Shown: positions 42,175 to 51,518 of the stretch, in pieces
Layout: each line of letters begins with the position of its first letter
How positions within the stretch are numbered: position 1 is the stretch's first letter
Assembly: GCF_002307495.1 (NCBI RefSeq)
Contig: NZ_NTMR01000017.1
Span: 1 to 64,000 of the forward strand
Length of the DNA: 64,000 nt
Direction of reading: 5' to 3'
Source of the DNA: Pseudomonas abyssi
GTDB taxonomy: Bacteria; Pseudomonadota; Gammaproteobacteria; Pseudomonadales; Pseudomonadaceae
Made by a program: the position numbers and the translations under genes
The notes under the pieces: generated by a model
Databases searched by the model: none
What the model saw: the letters and a program-made list of their open reading frames with translations, nothing else
Told to the model about the DNA's origin: nothing

Positions 42175-43071
42175 TCAGAGCATCAATTCAGCCGCCCGCT
42201 TCCCAACAGCCGCAATAATCTGATCGCGTTCTGGCGCAGCGATCGTGTCTGTTTCCAGATAGACTGACACTATCACGGGCGAACCGCTGGGCGCCTGGAT
42301 AAAACCCACATCATTCGCACCGAGTCCGGCAGTGCCCGTTTTCTCTCCAACTATCCAGCTCGGCGGAACACCCGCCCGCAATCGCCTATCCCCTGTGGTG
42401 TTAGCCATGAGCCACGACTGAAGCAACTGCCGTGATTCGGGCTTGAGAGCACTGCCAAGCAGCAAGGTGTTGAGCGTATTGCTCATGGCATTTGGGCTGG
42501 TGGTATCCATCGGTTCGACTGAATGCGACTGGTTGAGCTCGGGCTCATAGCGGTCATGTCTAGTAATGGTATCTCCCAGACTACGGATGAATTGGGTCAA
42601 TGCTTGAGGGCCACCATAGCTGCGGAGTATCAGATTGGCCGCCGTGTTATCGCTGGTGGTAATAGTGGCGTGACACAGCTCGGCCAAAGTCATTCCTCGC
42701 GGCCCGATGTGTCGTCGCGTTACAGGCGCGTACTCCAGCATATCCTCCTCGGTAATCGATATGCGCCGGCTCAATTGATCTATGCCCTGATCCGACCGTG
42801 CCAGGACGTAAGCAGCGGCCAATGTCTTGAACGAGCTCAGCATTAAAAACCGTTCGTCGCCCCGATAGCTCGCGACTTGCCCGCTCCCCCTATCAAGCAG
42901 ACTGACTCCCAAACGTCCTTGGCTGGCTCGCTCCAGTTCGGCCAGCGCCAGATTCAGCGCCGTTACGTCAGCCGGTGCCCATCGCTCCTTCTTATCAGGC
43001 AAATTCTTTGCCACTGCGGCCAGTGTGGTCGCGGCTACACAGCTCGCAATAAAATGCCTTCTGCTGATCAC
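42175..43071 (-). CDS. Class A beta-lactamase with Tat-like signal
   Basis: The 298-residue protein carries all class A motifs: the nucleophile in SSFK (S79, K82), SDN at 140-142, the omega-loop E176 in RYEPELN (ExxLN) and KTG at 244-246. The N-terminus M-I-S-R-R-H-F-I-A-S-C is twin-arginine-like, suggesting Tat export, and C11 lies in a possible lipobox. It should hydrolyse penicillins and perhaps cephalosporins. The start is GTG at 43071 behind AAGGGAG. It is ICE cargo. I do not assign it to a named enzyme family; the spectrum cannot be read from the sequence. Confidence 0.88.
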   Translation of the reverse strand: MISRRHFIASCVAATTLAAVAKNLPDKKERWAPADVTALNLALAELERASQGRLGVSLLDRGSGQVASYRGDERFLMLSSFKTLAAAYVLARSDQGIDQLSRRISITEEDMLEYAPVTRRHIGPRGMTLAELCHATITTSDNTAANLILRSYGGPQALTQFIRSLGDTITRHDRYEPELNQSHSVEPMDTTSPNAMSNTLNTLLLGSALKPESRQLLQSWLMANTTGDRRLRAGVPPSWIVGEKTGTAGLGANDVGFIQAPSGSPVIVSVYLETDTIAAPERDQIIAAVGKRAAELML

Positions 43072-43216
43072 GGAACGCTCCCTTAGAAAACCGAAACCCA
43101 GTAGCGCTGGGTGTTGTAACCGGCTTCTGGCTAGTCGCTCTATAGTGCCTGTTTTTTCTCCATTATGTAAAAGCAGCTTACTCAGGCTGGTGATGCGGGA
43201 TTTGTTCAGCCCCCCC

Positions 43217-43606
43217 TTAAGGCAACTTGGCTATGACCTTGATCTCAAAGTCATAGCCATAGAGCCAGGTTACACCCACGACGGTTAGCGTCGGATAGGG
43301 CGAGTCGCCCCAATAGTTGGGCACCACCGACCAGATATCCTCGACCTTGGACGCGGGATCCACCATGAATATGGTCACATCCACCACATCATCAAAGCTG
43401 CAGTCGGCTTCTGCCAAGATAGCGTTCAAGTTGTCGAAAGCCTGGCGAACCTGTGCCTTCAGCCCTTGCTGCGGCGAGCCATCCTCCAGACTCCCGACCT
43501 GCCCTGACACAAACAGAAAACCGTTTGATCGGATCGCCGGAGAGTAGCGATTTTTCTCGTAGAGCGCCTGACGTTTGGGTGGGAAAATAACCTCACGAGT
43601 TGCCAT
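43217..43606 (-). CDS. RidA-family (YjgF/YER057c/UK114) protein
   Basis: The 129-residue protein starts at ATG 43606 behind GGAGG and shows the Rid pattern: NRYSPAIRSNGFLFVSGQVGSLEDGS, FDNLNAILAEADCSFDDVVDVTIFMVD and PTLTVVGVTWLYGYDFEIKVIA. RidA proteins deaminate reactive enamines/imines. The canonical RidA arginine near the C-terminus (in VEIE-like context) is replaced here by WLYGYD, so it may be a non-RidA Rid subgroup. It is divergent from a LysR gene, which probably controls it. Confidence 0.82.
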   Translation of the reverse strand: MATREVIFPPKRQALYEKNRYSPAIRSNGFLFVSGQVGSLEDGSPQQGLKAQVRQAFDNLNAILAEADCSFDDVVDVTIFMVDPASKVEDIWSVVPNYWGDSPYPTLTVVGVTWLYGYDFEIKVIAKLP

Positions 43607-43752
43607 AGGGTTTCCTCCATGTTTAGCAAATCGACCCCGGCTGGGGATCAGAATAACCAAGACTTTAGAGATCCTTTCTTTAGGGATAAACTGGCAATCT
43701 AGGTCAACATTGTTTGTTAAACTCAAACAATTAGCTGTTTTTAAGGAGCATC

Positions 43753-44700
43753 ATGGATCGCTTCGATGCCATGCAGGCTTTCGCCCGCGTTGTGGAAACC
43801 GGCAGTTTCACCAAAGCCGCCGAGACCCTCCATATGAGCCGGACCACCGTGACACAGCTTGTACAGCAATTGGAGGCTCGGCTGCGGGTCAAGCTGCTCA
43901 ATAGGACGACCCGTAAGGTGAATGTGACCGCAGATGGCGCCGTCTACTACGAACGAGTGGTGCGGTTATTGGCCGATATGGACGATGCCGAAACCAGCCT
44001 GTCCAGCGCCCTTGCGTCTCCCCGCGGAAGATTGCGGGTAGACGTGCCCAGTCCGTTTGCCAGCACGATGCTGATTCCGGCTCTGTCGAAATTCTATGTC
44101 AGATATCCCGATATCCAGTTGCACCTGGGAGTCAGCGATCGAGTGATCGACCTGATTGATGAGAATGTGGATTGCGTGGTGTGCGGTGGCGAGGTCACAA
44201 ATCAGTCGCTGGTGGCGCGGCACGTTGGTGACCTACCATTGGGTGTTTATGCCTCGCCTGATTATCTGGCGGAAATGGGCACCCCCGCTCACCCCAAGGA
44301 ACTCGGAGCTCCCTCTCACCGTGTCATCGGTTTTTTTGGGGCCCGCTCCCGACGAGTCTTTGCACCCACTATGCATCGCAGTAATGAACGTCTTATCGTG
44401 CATGGCAATCACCCGCTGGTGGTGGACGATGGCAACGCATATCTGTCAGCAGGTATGGCAGGACTGGGAGCGCTATGGCTACCCACCTACATGGCCCTGC
44501 CACACGTTGAGCGTGGTGACTTGATTCCACTATTTGTGGATTGGCGAATGGATCCCATGCCGATGTATATCGCATTTCAATCCAATCGGCATGTCAGTGC
44601 GAAACTACGTGTATTTATTGATTGGGTTGCCGCGTTAATTGAGCAGCAACATCCTGTCGGGTCGAGGCCGTCTCACAGCGCCGAAACCATGCTTGAATGA
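43753..44700 (+). CDS. LysR-family transcriptional regulator
   Basis: The 315-residue protein has the LysR helix-turn-helix (MDRFDAMQAFARVVETGSFTKAAETLHMSRTTVTQLVQQLE) and an effector domain (VVCGGEVTNQSLVARHVGDLPLGVYASPDYLAEMG). It is divergent from the RidA gene with about 146 bp between the starts. It converges on another LysR gene. The likely target is the ridA promoter; the inducer is unknown. Confidence 0.87.
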   Translation: MDRFDAMQAFARVVETGSFTKAAETLHMSRTTVTQLVQQLEARLRVKLLNRTTRKVNVTADGAVYYERVVRLLADMDDAETSLSSALASPRGRLRVDVPSPFASTMLIPALSKFYVRYPDIQLHLGVSDRVIDLIDENVDCVVCGGEVTNQSLVARHVGDLPLGVYASPDYLAEMGTPAHPKELGAPSHRVIGFFGARSRRVFAPTMHRSNERLIVHGNHPLVVDDGNAYLSAGMAGLGALWLPTYMALPHVERGDLIPLFVDWRMDPMPMYIAFQSNRHVSAKLRVFIDWVAALIEQQHPVGSRPSHSAETMLE

Positions 44701-44723
44701 TCGTCATAAAGGACTCGCATCGA

Positions 44724-45611
44724 TTACAGCGACGCCTCAAGGAAATGTCGCTTTGCAATCTCAATAAAAGCACGAACGTTCGGATGCCCCTTGCGCCCGC
44801 TCTGGAACAGCAACGAAATAGGCAGAGCGGGGGTTGCGTCATCGGTCAGTATGCACTCGAGTTTGTTCGCAGCTACATGGTCAGTGATTTGATAAGAAAG
44901 CGTTCGAACCACACCGTGCCCAGCGGCTGCCGCAGCAATGGCCGCATCCATGTTATTGACCAATAGTCGCGCCGAATATGCAGATCGCCTGACAAAGTCC
45001 GGCCCCCATCCATGATGCGACCCAGTCTCGTCCTCTACCCAGATGACATCGTGATCACGCAGATCGGTCAGCGATGTGGGCCTGCCGTGCACAGCCAAAT
45101 AAGCGGGGCTTGCGCTGAACACAGGCCGCACTTCACCCACTCGCAACATATGAAGCGAGCTGTCCGGAAGGTCGGCAATGCGTATGGCAACATCTACCCC
45201 TTCGTCGACCATACGCACGAGCCGATCCAGCAATAGCAGCCTGACCTGGAGGTCGGGATACTGTCGCAATAACTCGAGAACGATTGGCAGCACATGCAGG
45301 CGGCCAAACATGACCGGAGCCGTCACTGTCAGAGTGCCTCGCGGTACTGAACGGCCAGCTCGGGCGGTATCGAATGCCATATCGATATCTGCAATCCCTG
45401 ATTGGCATCGGCTCAAGAACTCGGCACCTTCGTCGGTCAGTCGAACACTGCGTGTTGTGCGTCTTAACAACTGAACACCCAGGTCAGCCTCCAGTGCCGC
45501 GATTGCACGCGAGACGGTGGTCGGTGACATGTTCATCTGCCGTCCCGCTTCAGCAAAGCTGGCGTGCTCAGCCACGCAGATGAATGTTCTTAGGGTTCGC
45601 AGCTTGTCCAT
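44724..45611 (-). CDS. LysR-family transcriptional regulator next to the ICE GST gene
   Basis: The 295-residue protein opens MDKLRTLRTFICVAEHASFAEAGRQMNMSPTTVSRAIAALE. Its effector domain (DEGVDVAIRIADLPDSSLHMLRVGEVRPVFSASPAYLAVHGRPTSL) is close in pattern to the two chromosomal LysR proteins at 24758 and 25663. The start at 45611 was chosen because GGAG lies five bases upstream. It is divergent from the ICE GST gene and probably controls it. Confidence 0.86.
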   Translation of the reverse strand: MDKLRTLRTFICVAEHASFAEAGRQMNMSPTTVSRAIAALEADLGVQLLRRTTRSVRLTDEGAEFLSRCQSGIADIDMAFDTARAGRSVPRGTLTVTAPVMFGRLHVLPIVLELLRQYPDLQVRLLLLDRLVRMVDEGVDVAIRIADLPDSSLHMLRVGEVRPVFSASPAYLAVHGRPTSLTDLRDHDVIWVEDETGSHHGWGPDFVRRSAYSARLLVNNMDAAIAAAAAGHGVVRTLSYQITDHVAANKLECILTDDATPALPISLLFQSGRKGHPNVRAFIEIAKRHFLEASL

Positions 45612-45735
45612 CACTTCTCCGTTGGACGAGGACATTGCATGTAGAAATAGCAACAATGAAATGCAGAATCAACAGATTATCGCGCTCTAAGATGATAGAC
45701 ATAATGGGCTCATCATTAACAACAGGATGAATGTC

Positions 45736-46350
45736 ATGAAGCTTTACCACTACCCTTTGTCAGGACATGCCCATCGCGCCGCCCTTTTTCTCTCACTAGC
45801 AGGCATTGATCACGAGCTGATTGAAGTCGATCTGGCTGCCGGCGCTCACCGACAACTGGCGTTTCTTGAACTGAATGCTTTTGGCGAGGTTCCGGTACTT
45901 GATGACGATGGCATCATCATCGCAGATTCACTCGCCATTCTTGTTTATGCCGCACGCAAAGTTGGGCCGTCTCATTGGCTACCCACTGATCCTGTCGTTG
46001 AAGCCAATGTACAGCGATGGCTTTCAGTCGCGGCCGGCAAGATTGCTTATGGTGCTTGTGCCGCACGGCTCATCACTGTTTTTAGCGCCCCCTTCGATCC
46101 ACAGGAGGTGATTGAACGTGCACATGCAACTCTGGTTGTCATGGAGCAAACACTGAAAGATCAGCGCTGGATCGCCGGAACTGACGACCCCAGCATTGCC
46201 GACATCGCGCTTTACAGCTACGTGGAACGAGCACCTGAAGGAAATGTAGATATATCCGGCTACCCCAGGGTACTCACCTGGTTGCGGCAGGTTGAAGCGC
46301 TGCCTGGTTTTACGCCTTTTCAACGCACCCGTGCCGGCCTCGAAAGCTGA
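45736..46350 (+). CDS. Glutathione S-transferase, ICE paralogue
   Basis: The 204-residue protein shows the same family pattern as the chromosomal [62 protein letters not shown] and [19 protein letters not shown]. It should bind glutathione; the substrate is unknown. ATG 45736 has AGGA about eight bases upstream. A glyoxalase-fold gene follows in the same direction, which suggests a small detoxification operon under the adjacent LysR. Confidence 0.85.
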   Translation: MKLYHYPLSGHAHRAALFLSLAGIDHELIEVDLAAGAHRQLAFLELNAFGEVPVLDDDGIIIADSLAILVYAARKVGPSHWLPTDPVVEANVQRWLSVAAGKIAYGACAARLITVFSAPFDPQEVIERAHATLVVMEQTLKDQRWIAGTDDPSIADIALYSYVERAPEGNVDISGYPRVLTWLRQVEALPGFTPFQRTRAGLES

Positions 46351-46402
46351 GCTGAGTTTCTATCATCGTACTTGATACAACTATTCAATCAGGAGCCTCA
46401 AC

Positions 46403-46819
46403 ATGCGCTTTGACACCCTGCGTCTGGATCATATTGGTATTCGTGTTACCGATCTTGCCATCGCGGAAGCCTTTTATGCGAAGCTGGGATTTACCCGTGC
46501 CCCCGAGGAGCTCGATCCTGCCGCGAGGGCCTGCGGCCTGGTTCACCCAACCGGATTGCGGATCCATCTTATCTACAATGGCGAGCCAGCCAAAGAAGGC
46601 AATGTGCTTCTTGACGCACCGATCAAGCGGCCTGGCTATACACACGCAGCCTTCATTGTTGACAGCATGGAAAAGCTAGTCACGTGGCTCGCACAAGAAA
46701 ATATCAGCATAAGCGAGGGGCCGGTCGTAATGGGCCACGGACGCCGCAACGTCTGCTTCATCCGAGATCCCGATCTGAATGTGCTGGAATTCAACGAAAT
46801 ACTCAGTGCAACCAGCTAA
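46403..46819 (+). CDS. Glyoxalase/VOC-superfamily protein
   Basis: The 138-residue protein starts behind AGGAG and has a VOC fold: LRLDHIGIRVTDLAIAEAFYAKLGF, GLRIHLIYNGEP and PGYTHAAFIVDSMEKLVTWL, ending FIRDPDLNVLEFNE. Likely metal ligands are the His in LDHIG, the His in YTHAAF and the Glu in LEFNE. VOC proteins include glyoxalases, resistance proteins and dioxygenases. It follows the GST gene by 52 bp. The substrate is unknown. Confidence 0.82.
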   Translation: MRFDTLRLDHIGIRVTDLAIAEAFYAKLGFTRAPEELDPAARACGLVHPTGLRIHLIYNGEPAKEGNVLLDAPIKRPGYTHAAFIVDSMEKLVTWLAQENISISEGPVVMGHGRRNVCFIRDPDLNVLEFNEILSATS

Positions 46820-46916
46820 TGATCTGCTGCAACGCGGCATAGTAGAAACTACCTGAGTGAGGAGGCGGAGCACATTGTCTTGAAGGTTGAGGGACTCTAT
46901 ACCCAGCTCCCAGCTA

Positions 46917-47642
46917 TCAATTGCCGCTGCGAGTAACGCTCTCGAACCATGCCGCCATTTCCTCCTGAATGTCTTTATCCAGGGGTGATGGTAATCCTAC
47001 CTCCAGCTTCATTTCCTTGGCTTTCAATACGGCACGCTGTCTAGAAAGCTCGCTCCGCTGCTCAGCAAAAACGGGGGACAGCACCTCCACAGGGATGTCA
47101 CATCCTTCCCTTTCATTCATCTGTCGGCGCAAACGCTTGAACTGTTCTGGGTCTGGCGGGCTTTCGAGCAATCGATCCATATCGCTTGCATATACCCCAT
47201 GCTCTTGCGCCCAGAACGCCACTGCCTCTTCCCAAACCTGAGAATAAGGTTCAGAAAAAGTGAATAGCCGTGCTGGCTGGCGAGGGGCTGTGCCGGAGTG
47301 AAATCGATCTACCTTGAAGCAGGCCCGCCATTGCCCCCTGCCCCGGCGAGTAAACGCAGCGGTAATGCCATGCACCCCTACCCCGCACTCGGGTTGCGTA
47401 TTGGGTGCGTTCTCCGATACGAAGCGCTCGTAGTGATAATGCAGGCTATCCCGTTCCCACTCCAGGTTCTGTAGTTCTGCCTCCAGACGACGAAACAAGA
47501 AGTACACATCTGCATCAGACTGCTCTGTTGCAGAATAGGTATTGAAATGACGCTGATAGAAGTTATCACCGAATTCAGCTGTCACATGGAAACCGACAAA
47601 ACCGTCCGGATGCTCACCCGGCGCGTAATAAGCTACTGCCAT
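46917..47642 (-). CDS. Conserved hypothetical protein, ICE cargo
   Basis: The 241-residue protein has no membrane segment or signal. It contains a long helical stretch rich in E, R and Q (about 160-230, including RRQMNEREGCDIPVEVLS and SELSRQRAVLKAKEMKLEV) and an N-terminal part rich in aromatic residues (YYAPGEHPDGFVGFHV, YHYERFVSENA). I do not recognise it. It lies between the GST/VOC genes and LysR in the minus direction. Codon use fits ICE cargo. Confidence 0.6.
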   Translation of the reverse strand: MAVAYYAPGEHPDGFVGFHVTAEFGDNFYQRHFNTYSATEQSDADVYFLFRRLEAELQNLEWERDSLHYHYERFVSENAPNTQPECGVGVHGITAAFTRRGRGQWRACFKVDRFHSGTAPRQPARLFTFSEPYSQVWEEAVAFWAQEHGVYASDMDRLLESPPDPEQFKRLRRQMNEREGCDIPVEVLSPVFAEQRSELSRQRAVLKAKEMKLEVGLPSPLDKDIQEEMAAWFESVTRSGN

Positions 47643-47879
47643 GTAATGTCCTGCTCAATTACTCAACTCAAACACCGCGCACCGCCAAGTCTCGCCCTAC
47701 AATTTACCGGCTGAAGTAAAAACAATCATAATTGACTCGCATGCCGCCATGCTTCTGTCAGGGCCGTGAGGGGATACATCGTAGCCGAAAGCTATATCTA
47801 TGCAGACGTCCGTCGCTCAATTGCCATCATCCGGCAGCGCTGTTTATCCGCTTGGATCGCTTCGCGAAAGCATTCCCCG

Positions 47880-48767
47880 CTACTTTACGGTTTCCAGTAC
47901 ATACTCAATAAACGCTGCCAGCTGCGGTGATGGTTTAGTCGCGGGTGTCAGCAAATAGGTCGTAAGCGCGGAGCATTCAATATCCAGCGAGCGTACCACA
48001 ACCTGCGGATGATTTGATATTTCCAGATGAGAGAGTGGAACCAGGCCAAGCCCATACCCCGCTGCGACTAGCGTCAACAACATATCCATCGAGGTCACAT
48101 GCTCAGCTACTGATAGCTCTGTATCTGCACTGCGCAAGATATGCCTGACTTGCTGATTGTACCCAGCGTGAAGTTCGGGATGGGACATCACTAACGGGTA
48201 GTGCAGTAATTCGTTTAAAGGAATCTTTTGGTAGGCCAGCAGCGGATGACGCGCTGGCAACGTTGCCACCAGTGAGTCACGCCAGATCGGCTTTGCAATA
48301 ATTGAGTCACCAACATCCTTTGAACGCGATAAGCCAACATCAAAAACTTCATTTCGCAAGCCGAGCAACTGCTCAAATAAAGGCACCTCAGTGGCCCTTA
48401 TCACAATATCTGGTAAATCTGCTCGGAAATGAGCAAGAATCGCCGCCAGATGTGGCACCGCTGCGCCATCGGACAGAGCAATTCGCAGCGTACTGCGATA
48501 ACCGGAAGCTGCGGCTTGTACGCTCTGCCTTGCATTGTCGAGTGTCACAAACACACGCTTTACCTCGGTGAGGAAGACCGTGCCAGGATAAGTCAAACAA
48601 GTACCCCTACGGTCTCGCTTGAAAAGCAAAACCCCCAACTCGGACTCAAGTTCCTTTATTGTCCTCGAAAGCGGTGATGGCTCAATATGCAATCTTTCCG
48701 CCGCACGCGTAAAATTCAGCTCCTCTGCCAAGACTAAAAAGCATTTGAGGTGCCGTATATTCATCAC
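47880..48767 (-). CDS. LysR-family transcriptional regulator near the relaxase end
   Basis: The 295-residue protein opens MNIRHLKCFLVLAEELNFTRAAERLHIEPSPLSRTIKELE, the BenM/CatM-type LysR helix-turn-helix. Its effector domain ends YLLTPATKPSPQLAAFIEYVLETVK. LysR genes of this kind are common at the relaxase end of PFGI-1-class ICEs. No divergent target is present; its regulon is not visible here. Confidence 0.85.
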   Translation of the reverse strand: MMNIRHLKCFLVLAEELNFTRAAERLHIEPSPLSRTIKELESELGVLLFKRDRRGTCLTYPGTVFLTEVKRVFVTLDNARQSVQAAASGYRSTLRIALSDGAAVPHLAAILAHFRADLPDIVIRATEVPLFEQLLGLRNEVFDVGLSRSKDVGDSIIAKPIWRDSLVATLPARHPLLAYQKIPLNELLHYPLVMSHPELHAGYNQQVRHILRSADTELSVAEHVTSMDMLLTLVAAGYGLGLVPLSHLEISNHPQVVVRSLDIECSALTTYLLTPATKPSPQLAAFIEYVLETVK

Positions 48768-48880
48768 GCCTTCACTTTTATTATTGACACGTTGATTTTT
48801 GTCTTGGGAACACGCGTGAATTCAGGGCTCTCGGCCATGCCCAAAATATGGCGAAGATGGCATAGCGTAATACGCCTGCT

Positions 48881-49420
48881 TCAGATACGAGACGCCTCAG
48901 AGCGGCGCATCTCCACAATCGCCACCCCGAGCCCAGCTGTGATTATGCAAAACAACGCCAGGCTCCATAGCTCGTAGGGAATCCCCAACAGGTCAACGGC
49001 GCCTTCGGCGCAGCCGGCACGTGGGGCTAACACTGCGGGCATCAGTCGATCCAAGGCCAAGCCAGAAATGATTCGGTCAGCCAAGGTCAAGCTGCACGAA
49101 AATGCGTTGTTCGCCACAAAATGCTGCCACAACGCCGCCGCCATTCCCGCCAACGACAACAGTAAGGCCAGAATGCTTAATAGCAGCTGCAATGCTGGGC
49201 GACGCATCATGAGCGCCAAACCACATACGAAAGCAATGGCAAGGAACTGTGCCCTTTGCAGAACACACCATGCGCATGGCTCCATGCCGAAGAGATACTG
49301 CGATAGCAAAGCCACCGCCACGGCGGCCAAGGAACATATTACGGTCGCAAGCAGAACCCTGCGACCACCTGACATCTGTTGTTTTTGGCTCCTGAAAAGG
49401 GCCCGGTTGTAGCGCCTCAC
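48881..49420 (-). CDS. dsbB: Disulfide bond formation protein DsbB
   Basis: The 179-residue protein (GTG start 49420 behind AAGGGAGG; ATG 49375 gives 164 residues) has four membrane helices and the two periplasmic cysteine pairs of DsbB: C49/C52 in PCAWC and C109/C137 in the second loop (FSCS...RAGCAEG). It reoxidises DsbA-like proteins and passes electrons to quinone. Disulfide enzymes are common on ICEs, where they fold cysteine-rich T4SS and pilus proteins. Confidence 0.85.
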   Translation of the reverse strand: MRRYNRALFRSQKQQMSGGRRVLLATVICSLAAVAVALLSQYLFGMEPCAWCVLQRAQFLAIAFVCGLALMMRRPALQLLLSILALLLSLAGMAAALWQHFVANNAFSCSLTLADRIISGLALDRLMPAVLAPRAGCAEGAVDLLGIPYELWSLALFCIITAGLGVAIVEMRRSEASRI

Positions 49421-49628
49421 ATCGGCCCCCTCCCTTTTGCAAATAACGAAGCCGAGAGGTATCGACCTACCCGGCTATGCGATGATTATCAAACCCTCTC
49501 TAATACAGTCGTTTGGGAGAGCTTGTAAGCGAACCCTATTCCCAGGTTTATTTTCAAACATGTGTTTTGTTTAATTGCTCCAGACCTAGAGGAGCTGCGG
49601 AACCGATTCCATACTCGAAGGCGCCCGT

Positions 49629-51518
49629 TCAGCACTCGTTCAGAGGACTAGCCTCATCAGCCAGTGTGATATAGGGGTTACTGGGTGGCAGGCTCTCGAG
49701 TACCAGCGAAGGCTCGGACAGCAGGTAGCCATGCAGTTTGCGTGTTTTACGTGGCCCCATGACCCGGCAGGTCCATATATTCAGTCCGCTGGCATGTTTA
49801 CGGTGAAGTTGCAGCTTCTCAAAACGCCTTTGCACCCACCGCCATTCAGGCAATCCTTCCTGCCTGGCGTGGACCGCTATCTGTGGATGCTCCTGAGCGT
49901 AACGCTGAAATATGCCGGGACTGACGAGGTACACAGTTTCAGCCACAGTATGTATCAGTGCCTTGGCGTCGTTGATAATGAGCCGACGGGACAGGACACC
50001 TTTTTTGAGCCAGACCATGAAGTCCTCTGGTACAGGCGGCTCGACTGGTCGGCCCACTGAAACGGCCTGGAGGACTGGTTCAGCCGGTACTATCTGAACG
50101 CTTCGGCCCTTCCCTTCGTCATCTACACCTTCTGATCTCGCTACCGAATCCGCATTGGCCGAATCTTGCGTGATTGGAATATCCGTCAGCATCTCCAACA
50201 GCTCATCCATCGCATCCGGTAGTCCATCGTTGTCAGAGTCGGTATCAGGATCGCCGGTAGCAGGTTTTATGGTATCGGGTGGGCCACGTTGGAAGGTTTG
50301 CTCTACCTCACAAGCGGCGGTGGCCAAGGCCTTAACGGATGTATCGTTTGACTCACCTACCTGCTCTGTAGAATCGACAATGACGTTTCCAGCAAAAACA
50401 GCAGGACGCTCATCCGCTTCCCAGATCAGTGCGGGAGCCAAACGCAACAAGGTAAATGAATGCGACCAACCCGTGTCACTGGTGACCGTGGCCTTCCAGA
50501 TGGCCTTGCCTTCGGGTGTGGGCTGGAGCAGGCTGTGGTCCTGCAACACATTGAAAACCGCAGTGTTGTTGGCGGGTATGCCGTCGACGCCTTGGGATAA
50601 TAGATGAGCACGCAGCTTGTCGGAGACGGTCTTGCTGACCAGCCACACCCCATCCTCAGTAAACCAGCCATCCGAGGCTTGGGGCTGGTTAAGTTTCAGT
50701 TCCTCGCGCAGCAGGTAACGCAAACCCTCGAGCAGTTTGCGTTGCAATGCATGCTTAGGTGCAGCCATAGCCCTGGCCGGATCACCGCCCAATGCCTGGG
50801 CTACAGACGCTTGGTCGGCCTTCGTCACCAGCTCGCCCAAGATCCCGGCATGCTCATATTGGCCGGCCAGCAGGTATAATAAGGCCGACCAGAGTTCCGG
50901 GTAACTGCTCAGCCAGTCCAGAACCTCTCGACTCAGTACGGAGGTATAGAGTAGCCCCGAGGCGGCGCCATGCAGACGGTATTCACGCCCATTGCGATAG
51001 CGAAAACGATACGGTCGCTGCAACGGTCCGTGCCATGGGTGCCAGACTTGACCATCGGCATATTCAACATGCAGATCCACAGCAATCTTGCCAATGTCGT
51101 GAAGCAAGGCTGCATAGGCGATGGCAGCAGTCCAAGCCTCGGCTTGAGCTGATTGATCTTCTGGCGTTGCGCCCACTGGCAGAAGGTAGGACTGCTTCAA
51201 CTTCAGCGCGTAGGCCACAATCTCCAGCCCGTGATCCAGCATACCGCCGTGGTAGGAATGATGATGAGACTCGGACGCCGGAAACTGCTGGACGAGTTCG
51301 GCATAGCGCTCCAGAGGAGCCCGGTATAACCGTGCGAACTGCTTGCGAGATAGCGAGGTGCGCTGCCATATATGATCCAGCAACCGTTGTCTGCGAGCGG
51401 TTGCCAGCAGCGCTGCGGCCGACTCCGGCCTCGTAGGGGCATCCAACCGCTCAGTAACAGGAATTATTTCAGCGTGTCTGCAAGACGATGGCCGTTTACG
51501 CTGAAACAGCGAGAGCAT
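49629..51518 (-). CDS. traI: MobH relaxase TraI (TraI_2 / PFGI-1 class)
   Basis: The 629-residue protein has the TraI_2 relaxase/HD domain. HHHSYHGGMLDHGLE lies at residues 85-99 and the HD pair at 140-141 in ALLHDIGKI. A C-terminal DUF1528-like winged segment carries FMVWLKKGVLSRRLIINDAKALIHTVAETVYLVSPGIFQRY. MobH relaxases nick the oriT and lead the strand into the T4SS. The hydrophilic middle (about 400-500) with DPDTDSDNDGLPDAM is a linker. It starts at ATG 51518. The oriT is not identified; it usually lies near the relaxase gene or the integrase. Confidence 0.9.
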   Translation of the reverse strand: MLSLFQRKRPSSCRHAEIIPVTERLDAPTRPESAAALLATARRQRLLDHIWQRTSLSRKQFARLYRAPLERYAELVQQFPASESHHHSYHGGMLDHGLEIVAYALKLKQSYLLPVGATPEDQSAQAEAWTAAIAYAALLHDIGKIAVDLHVEYADGQVWHPWHGPLQRPYRFRYRNGREYRLHGAASGLLYTSVLSREVLDWLSSYPELWSALLYLLAGQYEHAGILGELVTKADQASVAQALGGDPARAMAAPKHALQRKLLEGLRYLLREELKLNQPQASDGWFTEDGVWLVSKTVSDKLRAHLLSQGVDGIPANNTAVFNVLQDHSLLQPTPEGKAIWKATVTSDTGWSHSFTLLRLAPALIWEADERPAVFAGNVIVDSTEQVGESNDTSVKALATAACEVEQTFQRGPPDTIKPATGDPDTDSDNDGLPDAMDELLEMLTDIPITQDSANADSVARSEGVDDEGKGRSVQIVPAEPVLQAVSVGRPVEPPVPEDFMVWLKKGVLSRRLIINDAKALIHTVAETVYLVSPGIFQRYAQEHPQIAVHARQEGLPEWRWVQRRFEKLQLHRKHASGLNIWTCRVMGPRKTRKLHGYLLSEPSLVLESLPPSNPYITLADEASPLNEC

